29,077 nucleotides of DNA from Klebsormidium nitens. Taxonomy: Eukaryota; Streptophyta; Klebsormidiophyceae; Klebsormidiales; Klebsormidiaceae. The notes under the pieces were generated by a model. The model was not told the DNA's origin and did not search any database. It was given only the letters and a program-made list of their open reading frames with translations. Within the stretch, counting starts at the first letter, position 1; each line of letters begins with the position of its first letter. Positions 8,501-19,704 of this stretch are shown piece by piece. The stretch covers positions 1 through 29,077 of the forward strand of contig DF237506.1 of NCBI GenBank assembly GCA_000708835.1. Direction: 5' to 3'. Both the position numbers and the translations under genes were made by a program.

Positions 8501-11135
8501 GCGGATGTTGCCCACGCGCAGCGCCAGGCACGGCACGCCGTCCTCCTGCGGCCAGCCCACGTACAGAGCGGTCAGAAGTGAGGCCTCGCAAATATCGCGT
8601 GTACATGAGAAAGGACTCCCAGCAAAACATCGGGGCCCAGCCAGGCTCTCTACGGAGCCAGCACATCGTGACTCCGAGCACAGGCGTACAAGAAGCATCA
8701 CGCACAACGTAAGGTCTGGCTCGCTGCGGGCGCCCGCTCACCTCGTATAGGACCATGTTGCGGCTGAAGCGGAGCGTCCCTGCGCGCTTGGCGGGGCGGG
8801 AGAAGCGGGCGTACACGACGCCGAGCAGGCTGTAGTTGACCAGCAACGTGATGACGCCCTGGGGAAGCAGCAGCGAGACCAGGCAGGGCGGACTCAGATT
8901 ATCGCAGGATAAGCTAATAACCCCACCTGCCACTTATCAATGACCCGCGCTTCGTCTGAAGCTTACCGCCGTATCTGCCACTACAACCCTTGAAGCCTCT
9001 CCTCCCATCTCACGATTACACGCGGGTTGTCAACCTTTTTCGCATTGATGTTCTTGCCATCACTCACGTTGAGATACAGAAATCCTACAAAACGGTGCAC
9101 GCTCGACAAGACCACTGAAGAGATGGAGGCAAGAGCTTCGAGAGTCCGAGAGAGTTGTCCGACCTCAAGCGCCACCAAGAAGTTGCTCATCCTGCAGCCA
9201 GCACTCCAGTGTCAGCGCCAGGTCTGGCAGCAAGTCCAGGGGGAACGCACTGGCAGGAGGGTCCAGACAGGGTCCCCGCAGGGGGGCAGACTGTGCGATC
9301 AAGGCATGAAATAGAGCAAACGGGCTCGCGACCAGAAGGAACGCAACAGGCCTGGAGGACAGACTGCGGGCTACACGAACTTACTTGCAGTCCGGATTGG
9401 GCACCATCTCGCCTCCAAAACCTGCAAAAATTGCACGATGCCATCAACGAAGTGTTGCAGGGGCAAAAAAACGATGCCTAGTGTAGCTACAGAAGAGGAC
9501 GGTTTGGCGACTACTTGAGATCAGGACGGGCTTGTGATGCGGGACGAGATGGTACCACAGGCGGCGCTGCCACCTCCGGGTGCTCACCGATGGTCAGCGC
9601 AGACTGCACGCTGAACCAGATGGCGTGCAGGAAGGAGCGGACGCCCGGGATGCAGCGGTTGTGACGAGCCTGCACAGTCAGCAGGGCGGGCTGTCAGTGG
9701 CACAGCGCCACGGCACAAGAAAAACGTGGTTGGGACAAGGAAGTGACGAGCAGCTGACAGCCACAGTGTCCAAGGCGGAGGTAGGGTAGTGGCCCTGATG
9801 TTCACGGCAACAACAGGGAGGGTCGATCAGAAGGACGTCCCCGTGAAACAAAGCCTGCCACAGGACGAGGCGTCTCTCCAACAACGTCTTGCATGCCGTC
9901 TAACAGGACACGCCACTGACCCCCAGCAGGAAGTACGGTTGAAACCAACCGGCAAGCTGCGACATCTGATCAACTATGGGACCCGCTATCTTGTGTTGGC
10001 AGGACTACACGACTCAACACGAATATTCAAAGCTCCAGTCACTGTAGAGCAAGGCTGGACCAACAGCTGGCTTCTTGTGTTGGAAAGTACAGACGCGTCC
10101 TGTGACTCATCTTTGATTTTTATTGTTTCCTGCCAGAATCTCATCCCTTCCAACTTTCCCTGTTTGCTTCCTTAAACGGGATCTAAGACTGATAGTCTAC
10201 GAACTTTCCGGACACGGTTGTGCACTTTGTTCTGGGGCCATTCGCTTCTTCCCCTAGAGCGCTCTTCTCTAGGGAATTTAATGCCTTCCCTCATGATGAC
10301 ATAAGGATTTTTCAGAGCTTTGATTCCATGGCAATGACAGTCTCACAATCCTGCCAGATCAATACCTTACAGGGCTCGCAATTTGGAAGTTGAACGTTGA
10401 ATCTTGCCAAGGAGAGCCAGAGGACAGTTTACAAATCCTCCACAAACGAGGTTTTGGCACTTCTTCCCCTTAGAGACAGTGATCTCAACTTTCTGACTCC
10501 TTAGTAGACTGTGATTGTTGGAAGCTTTCAAATCTTCATTGGAAACTCCAACTTTCGAGCGCCGGCAGGCCCAGCTCACGTCGATGTAGAAGGGGATGGC
10601 GAAGACGACAAAGAGCAGGAAGTAGACGGCAAAGAGGAGTGCGGTGAAGCGCCAGTTCTTGAGGTTGACCAGCGTGTGGAACAGGTCGTTGTAGTACAGG
10701 AAGCCCTTGGGGAAGCCGGTCATCTCCACATTCATGCGGCCCCTGCCACACACCAAGGCACAGTCAACCAGGGGGGCCAGGACAGACAGCGCTGGGCAGC
10801 ACCGCCAGGACAGCGCTGGCGCCACCCCCAGGGCGGATACAGCATCATCGCCCAAACAATTTGCAATGCAGTGGTGGTGGTGGTGGGTTAGGGTCATAAT
10901 GTACAGGCGATCAGCAGCCCCCCCAGGGTGGTGCGCCAGCATGGACAGCGGGGAGCACTGGCGCTGCTCACTTGTGATCCACCAGTGGCAGCTTCTTCCC
11001 CCTGGAGCCGGACGCAACGCCCAGGTTGTTGAAGCTGCCGTAAGGAGTGGGGGAGCTGGACAGCAGGGGCGACTGCAGCTGGCCCCATCGGCTGCGCTCG
11101 CTGGATGAACCCGGGTCTGTAAAGGAGCCAGGCAT
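5589..11135 (-). CDS. Inward-rectifier potassium channel (Kir family) with C-terminal extension
   Basis: A tetrameric K+ channel subunit of a cell membrane. Ten minus-strand exons join in frame to 347 residues: 11135-10972, 10742-10580, 9669-9588, 9421-9385, 8892-8742, 8545-8483, 8332-8252, 8024-7932, 7783-7742, 7514-7350. Seen in order: Ser-rich N-terminus; slide helix and M1 (TALLFAVYFLLFVVFAIPFY); pore helix and filter SALTIGFGGEM, with TIG and FGG split by an intron; M2 ending YSLLGVVYARFSRPAKR; and the cytoplasmic domain with GNIRKHQIIEAHVR, FLGLPAIVAHPI, SPLYGLTFE and ARASYRPSD. These match Kir proteins almost without gaps. The ATG at 11135 sits in GCCACCATG. Exon 5 uses a GAG acceptor, which is unusual but keeps phase. 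Further phase-0 exons probably add a tail: 6862-6671, 6238-6035, 5909-5805 and a stop exon 5627-5589, plus perhaps about 7201-7169. The channel core is near certain; the tail (about 190 aa) is moderate. Confidence 0.88.
10871..10887. repeat. GTG trinucleotide microsatellite
   Basis: Five GTG units in a row followed by GG, inside the first intron of the Kir gene. It is a simple repeat with no evident role. Confidence 0.8.
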
Positions 11136-11822
11136 GGTGGCGCCACCATACACCCAAAGAAAGCGGCCCCAGCTGGTGGCAGCTCGAAAGACACTTGTCC
11201 TTAAGGTCGACCTGTACAGATGTGATGACGTGCGCAGAAATGGGGGCAAAAAGATTGCTTACAAGAGTATCGGTACGATTCGGTAGCCACCTACTTGTTT
11301 GAGTCAATGTTTGAAAAGGGGGAAGTGTGAGCTAATTTATGGTCTTTTAAAAGACAGCAGAGCCAAAGGCACGCATGGCATTGAAGAAAACACAAGCGCC
11401 TCTAGTCTAGCCCCTCGTTCACAGTGCACATGGAACGCATGGACCAGCACAGACCACGGTCCACAGTACCTACCTAAAAAGCAGCTGTTGACATGATCAG
11501 TGCTTCGGTTTGTCCGACAATACCTACTCGAACCTGTTTTGAGGTGTGGTCCGCGATCTTGTACCGTCGGATGCTGCGGCGTCGTCGATCGGACGATTGA
11601 AAATCAGGAACATGCTCCAGGTGTTTCAAAAACCGGATACAGACCAGTCGACCATTTTGAGCAAGCCCAACTTTGCCCCAACTTCATCATTCATGAGCCA
11701 CAACTTGAAATTGATCGAAGAAGTTAGGCAGGGCCGTAGGCCTGCGCTTCCTGCAAAAGGGACCGTATCTCAAGTGCAACAGCGCCTGATTGCAGCGGGA
11801 ATTGAGAGCCTCTGCGGTTGCC
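11136..11822. promoter_or_regulatory. Divergent intergenic region between Kir and reticulon genes
   Basis: The Kir start (minus, 11135) and the first confident reticulon exon (plus, 11823) face away from each other, so this interval should contain both promoters. No clear TATA box or repeated element was seen. An open frame from ATG 11612 (MLQVFQKPDTDQ...) runs into the reticulon exon in another frame; it might be an upstream first exon of that gene, with an acceptor TTGCAG at 11795, but no long enough intron joins the two. Confidence 0.35.
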
Positions 11823-14800
11823 ATGCTGCGGGACGCTGCGGAGGCCAATGGCCACCCCAAGCGGCGGAGCGAGCGGAATGTGCAGCGACGGACAGACGCA
11901 ATGGGGCCTTCGTCCGACGCACTACGGGAGGTGGAGGACCAGCTCGCGGACGATGACGCTGACCTCATTGAGCGGCTCAAGGCGTTGAGGGGCAGCGGGA
12001 GAGCTCCCGCACTGGTGGCGCGTGCAGCCCGGCAGGTGGAGAAGGAACAGGATAGCAATGCGGCTGGGCGGGCGGCGGGGCTAGGGCGGGCCGTGGGCTA
12101 TGGGGGACAGGGCAGCAGTGGGCCAAGTCACCGGAAATCACGCTCTGGGCATGCTGAAAGCACGGAGCGGCCAGCACGGGAAGTACGGGAAAAGAAGACG
12201 GAGATGCAAGGGAGTAGGGAAGAGCCAGGGGCTGCAGTGAGTTTCATACTGATGACCACTTCAGGATGCTTGGAGCACAGAAGGCGACATGCCTGCACTG
12301 CGTGTTATGCTCTTGGCTTGCCTGCAATGGTTTGACTGTTGGACTTGCTGGCAATTGCTTGGCAGTGCAGTGCATGCCCTTACATGGTGGAAGAGGATTG
12401 TTCCTGGAAGCTCCTGTGGCTAGTCCTCCTCATCCGCCCTGCTCTCTCCAGCGGAGCCGCCCTTGGGAGCCTCCTGCGCCTCTCTCCGCTGCTTCCCCGC
12501 CTCCGATGCCCCCCGCCTACTCCGAGCAGCGCTCCGGTGCCTACGAGGACGATGAGCTGCCCACGTCCACTGGCCCCCACAGCCCCCCGGTGGTTGGACC
12601 CTCAGCGGTGACTGTGCGGCGCCACGCATCACGCGAGAGTGAGATGCACCGATCGCTGCACAGTGTGTGAGGGCGTACATGAATCCACCGAATTTGCCAC
12701 TGTGTGTGGTGCAAACTCCTTGTTACATACAACGAAGAGATGCGGTGGATTTGCCTGCGTGCACGGATGGGCTCAGGGAAGACTTTCTCATGCCAGGGCT
12801 GCGAGAGTTGCGGGAGCTGGCTCGAGGGGGTTCAGCAGTGCAGGGCCAGGACTTGCCAGCCAGTGAGGACACAAGCAATGAGACAGCGTTTGGAGAAATG
12901 TCATGGGGTGAGATATGTCCCTAAAGTGCAAGCAATGAGTTGCAGGTCAAGTTCTGCCAGCTGATTAATGCGATTGGCAATCTGTGCAGGGCCCACATCT
13001 GCTGCCCATCTTTGTTGGCAATGCGATCTAAGTGGCCTTCAATGACCGACTAACTTGTCAATTACCGACTAAATTGTGAATAACTGAGGTGATTGAATAC
13101 TTGTCAGAAATTGAGTTTTATGTGATGATAGAGGGATTCCTGGTACGTGCCTTGCTAAGTTTGAGTGCCCCTCCCTCTACTAGTTCCCAAGTTGTTTGTA
13201 CTGCTCCCCTGTCTTGCGCAGCCAGCTTCAAGGCTCTGGTGCTGTGGAAGAATGCTTCGCAGTCGAGCCTGGTCTTCGGTGGGGGCACCTTCTTCATCCT
13301 CGCGTCCAGCAACATGCAGGAATGGCAGACCAGGTAAGCTGGCCTGCCTGATTTTGCTGTCGCTTGTCACACGAACTTGTGCGGAGCCAGTTTCCCTGGG
13401 ATCCGGAGAGTACCGTTGTAGCTTGACTATCTGTCGATTGGTCATTTTGAGGACTGACCGAATGATCTAGGTCATTAATGCTACCTGGCTATTTGTCAAC
13501 CAGAGGACTTGCAGTTAGGGGAGCCCCAAGGTTTGCTGCCAGTTATGCTCGAATCCCCAAAAGGCCCCAACTTTCTCTTCGATTATGTTGGATTCGGCCT
13601 GGCTTTTCTCTTGACCAGTTTCCCTTTGCCCCTTCCCTTGCTGCATCACTGAGGTGTTCTCTCTGTTGCCTGTGTAGCCCACTCACTGTCGTGGCCTACT
13701 GCTTCTTGGCCTACACCGCCTTCAACTTCGTCCTCACCTTCTCACGCCGGTCAGAGCAACCCCATCCATCTCCCTGGATGCCGCATGTTCCTGTTCCTGC
13801 TTACTGATTCCCGAACCTTATTCAAGCTTCTCCCCTGCCTGCATGCCCTCTCGGCAGTTCTTGCCCTCTTCCGAAGCCTCAGCTTCTTGTTGCCTCACCT
13901 CGCGGTGCTCCTTGCCTGTCTGCAGCCACGCCCCGTCTCCGGCCCTGGCCCCTGTCACGGAGGCGAGCGTCCTGCCCGCGGTGCGCTTGGCGCTGCCCCT
14001 GTTAACGGCCACCAAGGCGGTGCATGCGCGCCTCTTCAACGGGGACACCACCACCACGCTGCAGGCACGCCTCCCCCGCTCTACGTGCCCCTGTTTCCGT
14101 GCAGCCTCTCTTCTCCCAGGCAAACATCTATTCCTCCTCAAGTCTTACTGCGCATGTCCCGTGCGCTCCCTGTCTCTTGCTGCCCGGGTGCAAGTTGGCT
14201 GCTACCCCATCTGGGTGCCGTCTGACTCCCCTGGTGTATCCGCAGGTGGCGCTGGTGCTGTGGCTGCTGGCGCAGTGCGGGCGCTTCATCACCTTCTGGG
14301 ACGTTGCGCGTATCGGTGAGAAGCACGCACTTATTGGCGCTCCTCCTTGCGCGACCTTGTCCAGGCGCTCGTGCTAACTGCCTGATGCGGGTATACAGCG
14401 TGGGCAGTGTGCTGGGCTGGCGTGCACGGCTTGGCCCCCCTCCGCAGCCGAGCAGGCAAACTGTCCTGGAGCCCCTGCTGTGCTGCCTTGCTCGTGCAGC
14501 CTCCTTGGGCTGGCTGGGGTGCCCCGCTGAGCGACGTGTCGTTTCCTGCAGCCTTCTTTGCTGTCTTCCTCCTGCCACGCGTCTACCTTGCCTATGCGGA
14601 CGTCATCCAGGCGGCAGGTACGCCAAGAGCCGGCTTTGGGTCCGCCTCCAGCTGCTTGCTTGTCTCTTTCTGGTCTTGGGAGTCGCATCTTCCTCGCGGG
14701 ACCAAAAACTTTAGGAATAGCTCAAGTGGTTAGAGCGGCTGTTTTGGCTGACAGTGAAAATTCTGAGTTAAACCGAATGGTCGTGAAATCAATCAGGGGT

Positions 14801-15600
14801 GTAGCACGGTCGACCTTTTCAAAGTGTTGCTGCATATCGCGTAAGCAGTCCTGTCTTCTCAGCTGATGAGGCCGGTATACTCACGGTACTCCGCATCTTC
14901 CTCGCGGGAGCCTTGGCTTCGAGAAGCATCCTTGCTTCTACTCGATCCTGCGACAATGCTCAGATGCATGGCCCTGCGGGTCGACCTGTCGTTCTGACCT
15001 GCCCGTGTGTGTGCGCAGGTCGATCGATGTTCCGGAGGTGCCGGCAGGCGGTGCTCTCGTTCCCGCACAAGCGCAAGCTGGCCGCCGTCTGCGCCCTGGG
15101 CGCGTGGCACTGGCTGGCCCTCCCCACCAAGTGCTTCCTAGGTCAGCCCCGCGGCTCCTCCCCTGCTTTCGACAAGGGCATCGGGCGCGCTGTGACTGAT
15201 GCAACCCACCCTCTTATGCGCCAGTCTCTGTGCTCGTCGGCCGGTTGGCGGCTCCTGATCCGCGCGCCCTCCTTTCGTGCGCAGGGTTCGTGCTGCTGGT
15301 GCTCCTGCGCCGCTACCAGGAAGGCCACTCCCAGCAGGTACGCCGCTCCACTGATCGCCGCGTGTCTCGCCACGAGCCTGGAAGCACCACAGCCTGTGCG
15401 TGCCCCTTGTTCCCGCTGTGGATTCGTCTGTGCTGAACGAGCCCCAGGAGTTCGTTATGCCTCTGTGTGACCCTTGCCGTGGGGTGCAGGTGGATGCGGG
15501 GGTCGACTTCGTGAAGAAGCAAGCGCGGCGGCTGTCCAGCACCACGCCCGGCGGGCGGAAGCCGGTCACACGGCGTGCCACGCTGGAGGAGATCGACTAG
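11823..15600 (+). CDS. Reticulon-like ER membrane-shaping protein
   Basis: Ten exons join in frame: 11823-12236, 12452-12662, 13222-13333, 13678-13749, 13926-14064, 14246-14315, 14552-14617, 15019-15141, 15285-15337, 15490-15600 (about 456 aa, stop TAG). Exon 1 is charged and probably helical (VEDQLADDDADLIERLKALR); exon 2 is Pro/Ser-rich. The reticulon homology region starts FKALVLWKNASQSSLVFGGG and has two long hydrophobic hairpins: one around LTVVAYCFLAYTAFNFVLTF, the second from VALVLWLLAQCGRFITFWDV to FFAVFLLPRVYLAYADV. Reticulons wedge into the cytosolic leaflet and curve ER tubules. After hairpin two comes an extra basic segment and a third hydrophobic stretch (LAAVCALGAWHWLALP, then FVLLVLLRRY), with a basic tail ending TLEEID. 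The intron after exon 5 has a GC donor. The start at 11823 is the first ATG in this frame; an upstream exon joined at 11796 is possible. Core confident, N-terminal exons less so. Confidence 0.75.
14713..14785 (+). other. tRNA-like relic or tRNA-derived SINE head in a reticulon intron
   Basis: Within intron 14618-15018, TAGCTCAAGTGGTTAGAGC matches a tRNA D-arm and internal A box almost perfectly. It is followed by CTGT...ACAG, which could form an anticodon stem but with an 8-base loop, and then GAGTTAAACC, a degraded T-arm or B box. The acceptor stem does not close. It is therefore not a working tRNA; a tRNA pseudogene or the 5' part of a SINE fits better. Confidence 0.35.
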
Positions 15601-17007
15601 TTTCTGTGGACGCGTTGTGGACCCGCAATGGACCGAGTAAGGGCAAAGAGATCATGCGCGCTGCTTTTCATACACGGTTAGCTGTATTTAGTAGAGGGCT
15701 TCTCTCAGTGATTACCACGCGACATCAGGGATTACGTGCTTGCGTCCGAGGTCGATTGTGTTTGAGCATGTTGCGGCCACACCGAGCACCATCATCTAGG
15801 ACCACCCCTGCCCACTCGGACACGCTCAGCTAGGTCGGCCAGAGGAGTTGGGCCAGGCGATTTAAGTTCGGTGGTCAGTCTGCCCTTCTATACTCCAGCA
15901 ATCGTTGAGGTTTCGATGCTTGTATTAAAATTCCCCTACTTGTGCTTATCATGACTACATGTGTTGCTCGGTGGTGGACAGTGCACTGATGATTGGAAGG
16001 TACCTGAAGCGCCATCTGGGCAATTTAGCACCCGTTTCAAATCAAGCAGAACCACTTCATGCCGGACTGTACAATCTCTGACGTGGCGTCAACCGGTTGT
16101 CCTTATGCATGATGGAGTCACGCACCATCCTGGGTCCATATGCACCTTGCAGCTACTAAACTTGCAATGCAGGATCATGATCGCTCTTGATCCTGCAGAC
16201 GCATGCGGGATATCATTCGATCCTGATCGGTCCGATCAGGTGAGACGTCAGTGTACATTGGACATGCGGCTTCAGAAATTATAAGCAGCGCAAAACTCGT
16301 CGCATCGAGTTTGTATCTCATTATGTATGCAGATGACCGGAATTGCGTGCGCAGATCCAACTTATCCGCACCGGTGCAGTGATGCACGGTCCTAGCTGCA
16401 TGGCAAGCAAAATCGCCCCCAGCTGTACAAAATTGCTGGCATGCCACTCAGGCTGCATCATTGATCATGTTAATATGTACCATCACTATAGCATGCTGGA
16501 CGGTGGCGAGTGCAAGTGGTCAGGCAGGCTGATTCTGTACGATCGACAATTTGGCGCGACTGAGCTCAGCTGCAAAGTGCCGTTTCGATCATCGGCAGCT
16601 GCACCGAAGAAGCCAGCTCTTAGCAACTGAGAAACGTTTTGCCAGACCTGCGACTAATAACTTCTCCTGGAGCTGATTTTATTACCGTGCCAGTCAGGCT
16701 AAAGGTATCGCTTCTGCGTGGTCCGAAACGTTCTATTGCGACCTTCATCTGAAGACCTTCCTTCCACCAACACTGCGAAGCTAGCACCAACACATATGCA
16801 CCCACTTCATCCGTCACCACGGGTTTCACCCCTCCGGCGGGCACCCCTTGACACGGAGACGCCCGGATGCATTGTACCACCTGCACCTCATGCAACACCA
16901 TGAATCAATGGACCCTACTACTGTCACGCTTCACCTGCGGAGTGCTGTACAGAACGGCTCCTCCCCCACCCCCCCTCGCCACCCCCGCCCGCTGCTGCGC
17001 GCGCTGG
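15601..17007. other. Convergent spacer between reticulon and dicarboxylate transporter
   Basis: This holds the 3' untranslated regions of both neighbours. No further gene is recognisable; frames of up to about 119 codons lack known motifs. GATC occurs many times between about 16170 and 16245, giving a patch of overlapping small palindromes, and the bases around 16300-16620 have no clear coding signal. Confidence 0.5.
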
Positions 17008-19704
17008 CTACCAGATGCCGAGCACCTTCCACCAGACGCCGCCCACGCCGAGCCAGACAACCAGGTTGACCACGCTGCACAGGAAGCCCAGCTTCCACCA
17101 CGTGCCCAGGTCCACGTAGCCCGCGCCGTAGAACACGGGCGCGCTGCCGATGCCGTAGTGCGTGAGGCCGCCCATCAGGTTGCTCGTGAACGCCAGCACG
17201 AGCGCCGCCACCATGGGGGGGGCGCCCAGCGCGGTGGCCACCGAGAGGAAGGCGGTGAACATGGCACCGATGTGCGCGGCGCCGCTGGCAAAGAAGTAGT
17301 GCGAGTAGAAGTAGAGCAGGGTGAGGATCAGGAACGCGGGCTGCCACGCCAAGCCCATCCCACCCACCACCTGCACAGCAACGCAGCGCACGCAGGGGGT
17401 CAGCCATGGCGGCAGAGGGGAGACGGGGGTGCAATAGAGCCCCTGAGGGTGGGGAACCCTTCAGCAGACGCATAAGTGTAGGCCGTCGTAGCACTGTTCA
17501 TGGGAGCCGCAAGGGAGAAGCACAGACTCCGCTTGAAGGCGGACCGCGGCCCAACGACCTAGACAGTCCCTGGGAATAAGTACCAGCTTATAAGCAGGTA
17601 CTTGGTAAGGCATGCCAACCAAGGACTGCCTAGAGCCACCATGTTCCAGGCAAAGTCCAATCTTACTCTGCTTCTCCGCCATGAGTGGCGGCTGAGGCAG
17701 ACCTCAAACAAGAATGAAAGGAGAGTGTGTGCATTGAGGTGCCCACCTTGACGACGGTGTTGGAGAACCAGGCGATGAGGCCGTACTTGTTGAGGTAGCC
17801 CGCCATGGCAATCAGCGCAGCGAACCAGACGAGGGTGTCCCACGCGGTGCCCTCCGCGAGGCACTCCTTCCACGTGACCACGCCGGTGGTCAGCAGCGCA
17901 GTCAGCCCAATGATGGCCGCCGTCACCGCGTCCACCTTGATCGCAGCGCCAAAGATCCACAGCAACACCTGCAATGTGCGCACGCCCCATCAGCGGCCAA
18001 TGTCAGAACTACAGCACAGCTTATGAAGCCAAAAGGCCGTAGCAGCTGGAGAGAGACAGAGGGCAGAAGGCACACGAATTTTGGAGGTGACATCAAGTTT
18101 CAAGTATTACCAGACACAAACAAGCGAGAACATTCGACAGGAGCGCTACTTCAAAATTTACCCACAGTATGCGTCCTATCACAAACGAAATCTTTCTCAT
18201 TGCTGCAATTGTCTACAATGTGGTCAATTTTATTGGTGCTCTTTGAAACAGCATGGCATGCCAGCACAAAGCCACTCTGTCCACCAATGCAGGACAAGAA
18301 GCGATGATCGCTAGCGTTCTCCTGATTCAGATGCGCACCCATGTTCAACGGCCCCACCCCCGCATCCTTCTCTAGATTTGCTACTCTCCATGTTTCCTTC
18401 TGATCTCATGAAGCCCCAGTAAGAACACCAATGCTGCTTTTTACCAGCCCAATCCAGGGTGCCCTGCCACCTGCACTGACTCAGCAACCAGATCCCTGCA
18501 TTTCTGCTCCGTCCCCTGCGCTTGCGGCCGTGGTGCTCACCGTGACGAGCAGCGTCCCCGCCATGATCTGCTCGTTCTGCTTCATGGGCCCCATCTTCTC
18601 CAGGTTCTCCGCCGCCAGCAGCGGCGCGTCGGGGCTCTCCTTGACCTCGGGCGGGTACACCCAGAACAGGATGGCCGGCACCAGTAGCAGGCTGAGCAGG
18701 CCCGGCACGATGGCGGCGCTCGCCCACGTGGTCCAGCTGATGGTCTGCCCGATGACGGACGCGGTGAGGTTGACGGACAGCGGGTTGGCGGCCATGGCGG
18801 TGAGGAACATGGCGGAGCTGATGACGGACGTCTGGAAGCAGGTGGTCATGAGGTACGCGCCCAGGCGGCGCTCGCTGCCGTCGCCCACCTTGCTGCCGCA
18901 CGCAATGCACATGGCCTTCACCAGCGGCAAGAAGATGCCGCCCGCGCGCGCGCTGACCGACGGGATGGCCGGCGCCAGGAGCGCCTCCGCAAAGACCAGG
19001 GAGTAGCTGAGGCCCAGCGTGGTGGAGCCAAACAGCTTCACAAACTGGTACGCCACGCGGTTGCCCAGGCCCGTCTTGATGAAGCCCTTGGCAAAGAAGA
19101 AGGCGAGCGCGATGAGCCACGGGATCTCATTGCCAAACGCACTGAAGGCGGCCGCAAAAGTGAGCGTGCGCGTCAGGATGCTGACGCCCAGCCCGATGAG
19201 CGCCACGGCGCCCAGCGGCAGCGGCTGCGTGATAATGGCGACAACGGTCCCCAGGAAGATGGCCAGCAGCTGCCACGCGTTGCGCGGCACCCCCGCCGGC
19301 GCAGGCAGGAACCACGTGATCACCCCCACCGCCACAGAGATGGCCAGCGGCTGCATCTTGGCGCCCTCCCACTTGGCAGGGGGCGTGCTGGCCGGCCCGC
19401 CAGCAGGAGTAGCTGCCGCAGCCGCCTCAGCGCGGATCCCTGCCCCTGCGCGCCTACGCAGAGCCGGCAGCCGCGGCACAGCCGCCGCTGCCACCTGCGG
19501 GATGGCCTCCCCTGCCAGGCTCTTGCGGCTGCCCAGAGCAGAGGCGCAGGGCTGGCCGCGTCCCAACACCGCTCCCTTGCGTGACACTGGGGCAATAGCC
19601 CGTGTGCTTGTCGCTGAAGCGCCATTGGCCCGCACTGATTGGATGCCACACGCAGTGCTGGCACGGGCCCCTGCAGCACGCTGGACGGCCGCCATGACCG
19701 CCAT
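17008..19704 (-). CDS. Chloroplast 2-oxoglutarate/malate (dicarboxylate) translocator, DASS/SLC13 family
   Basis: Three minus-strand exons, all phase 0: 19704-18541 (388 aa), 17968-17747 (74 aa) and 17370-17008 (120 aa with stop TAG), 582 residues in all. Residues 1 to about 90 are Ala/Arg/Ser-rich with few acids, as in a chloroplast transit peptide; GVPRNAWQLLAIFLGTVVAI begins the transporter core. Diagnostic blocks are FGNEIPWLIALAFFFAKGFI, FQTSVISSAMFLTAMAANPL, GVVTWKECLAE, AWDTLVWFAALIAMAGYLNK, FYSHYFFASGAAHIGAM, SNLMGGLTHYGIGSAPVFYG and the C-terminal WLGVGGVWWKVLGIW, all typical of plant and algal DiT proteins. The family exchanges stromal malate for 2-oxoglutarate or glutamate across the inner envelope, supporting ammonia assimilation and photorespiratory nitrogen cycling. 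DiT1 (2-oxoglutarate) versus DiT2 (glutamate) cannot be settled by eye. The first of two in-frame ATGs (19704, 19695) was taken. The gene looks intact. Confidence 0.95.

Noticed and set aside
9040-9250. Extra Kir exon after the filter (GATGAGCAACTTC..., following a CTGCAG)
   Set aside because: Joining 9385 to 8892 gives a gap-free match to Kir M2, leaving no room for another exon.
12667-12964. Plus-strand frames as additional reticulon exons
   Set aside because: The exon ending at 12662 joins 13222 in phase and preserves the start of the reticulon domain; these frames lack clear splice sites.
14713-14785. Functional tRNA gene
   Set aside because: The acceptor stem does not pair, the anticodon loop would be 8 bases, and the T-arm is degraded.
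16867-17475. 202-codon plus-strand frame
   Set aside because: It is antisense to transporter exon 3 and very His/Arg/Gln-rich, a composition typical of shadow frames.
18311-19120. 269-codon minus-strand frame
   Set aside because: It is a shifted frame of the same transporter exon plus intron, rich in His/Arg/Gly/Pro, with no motif.
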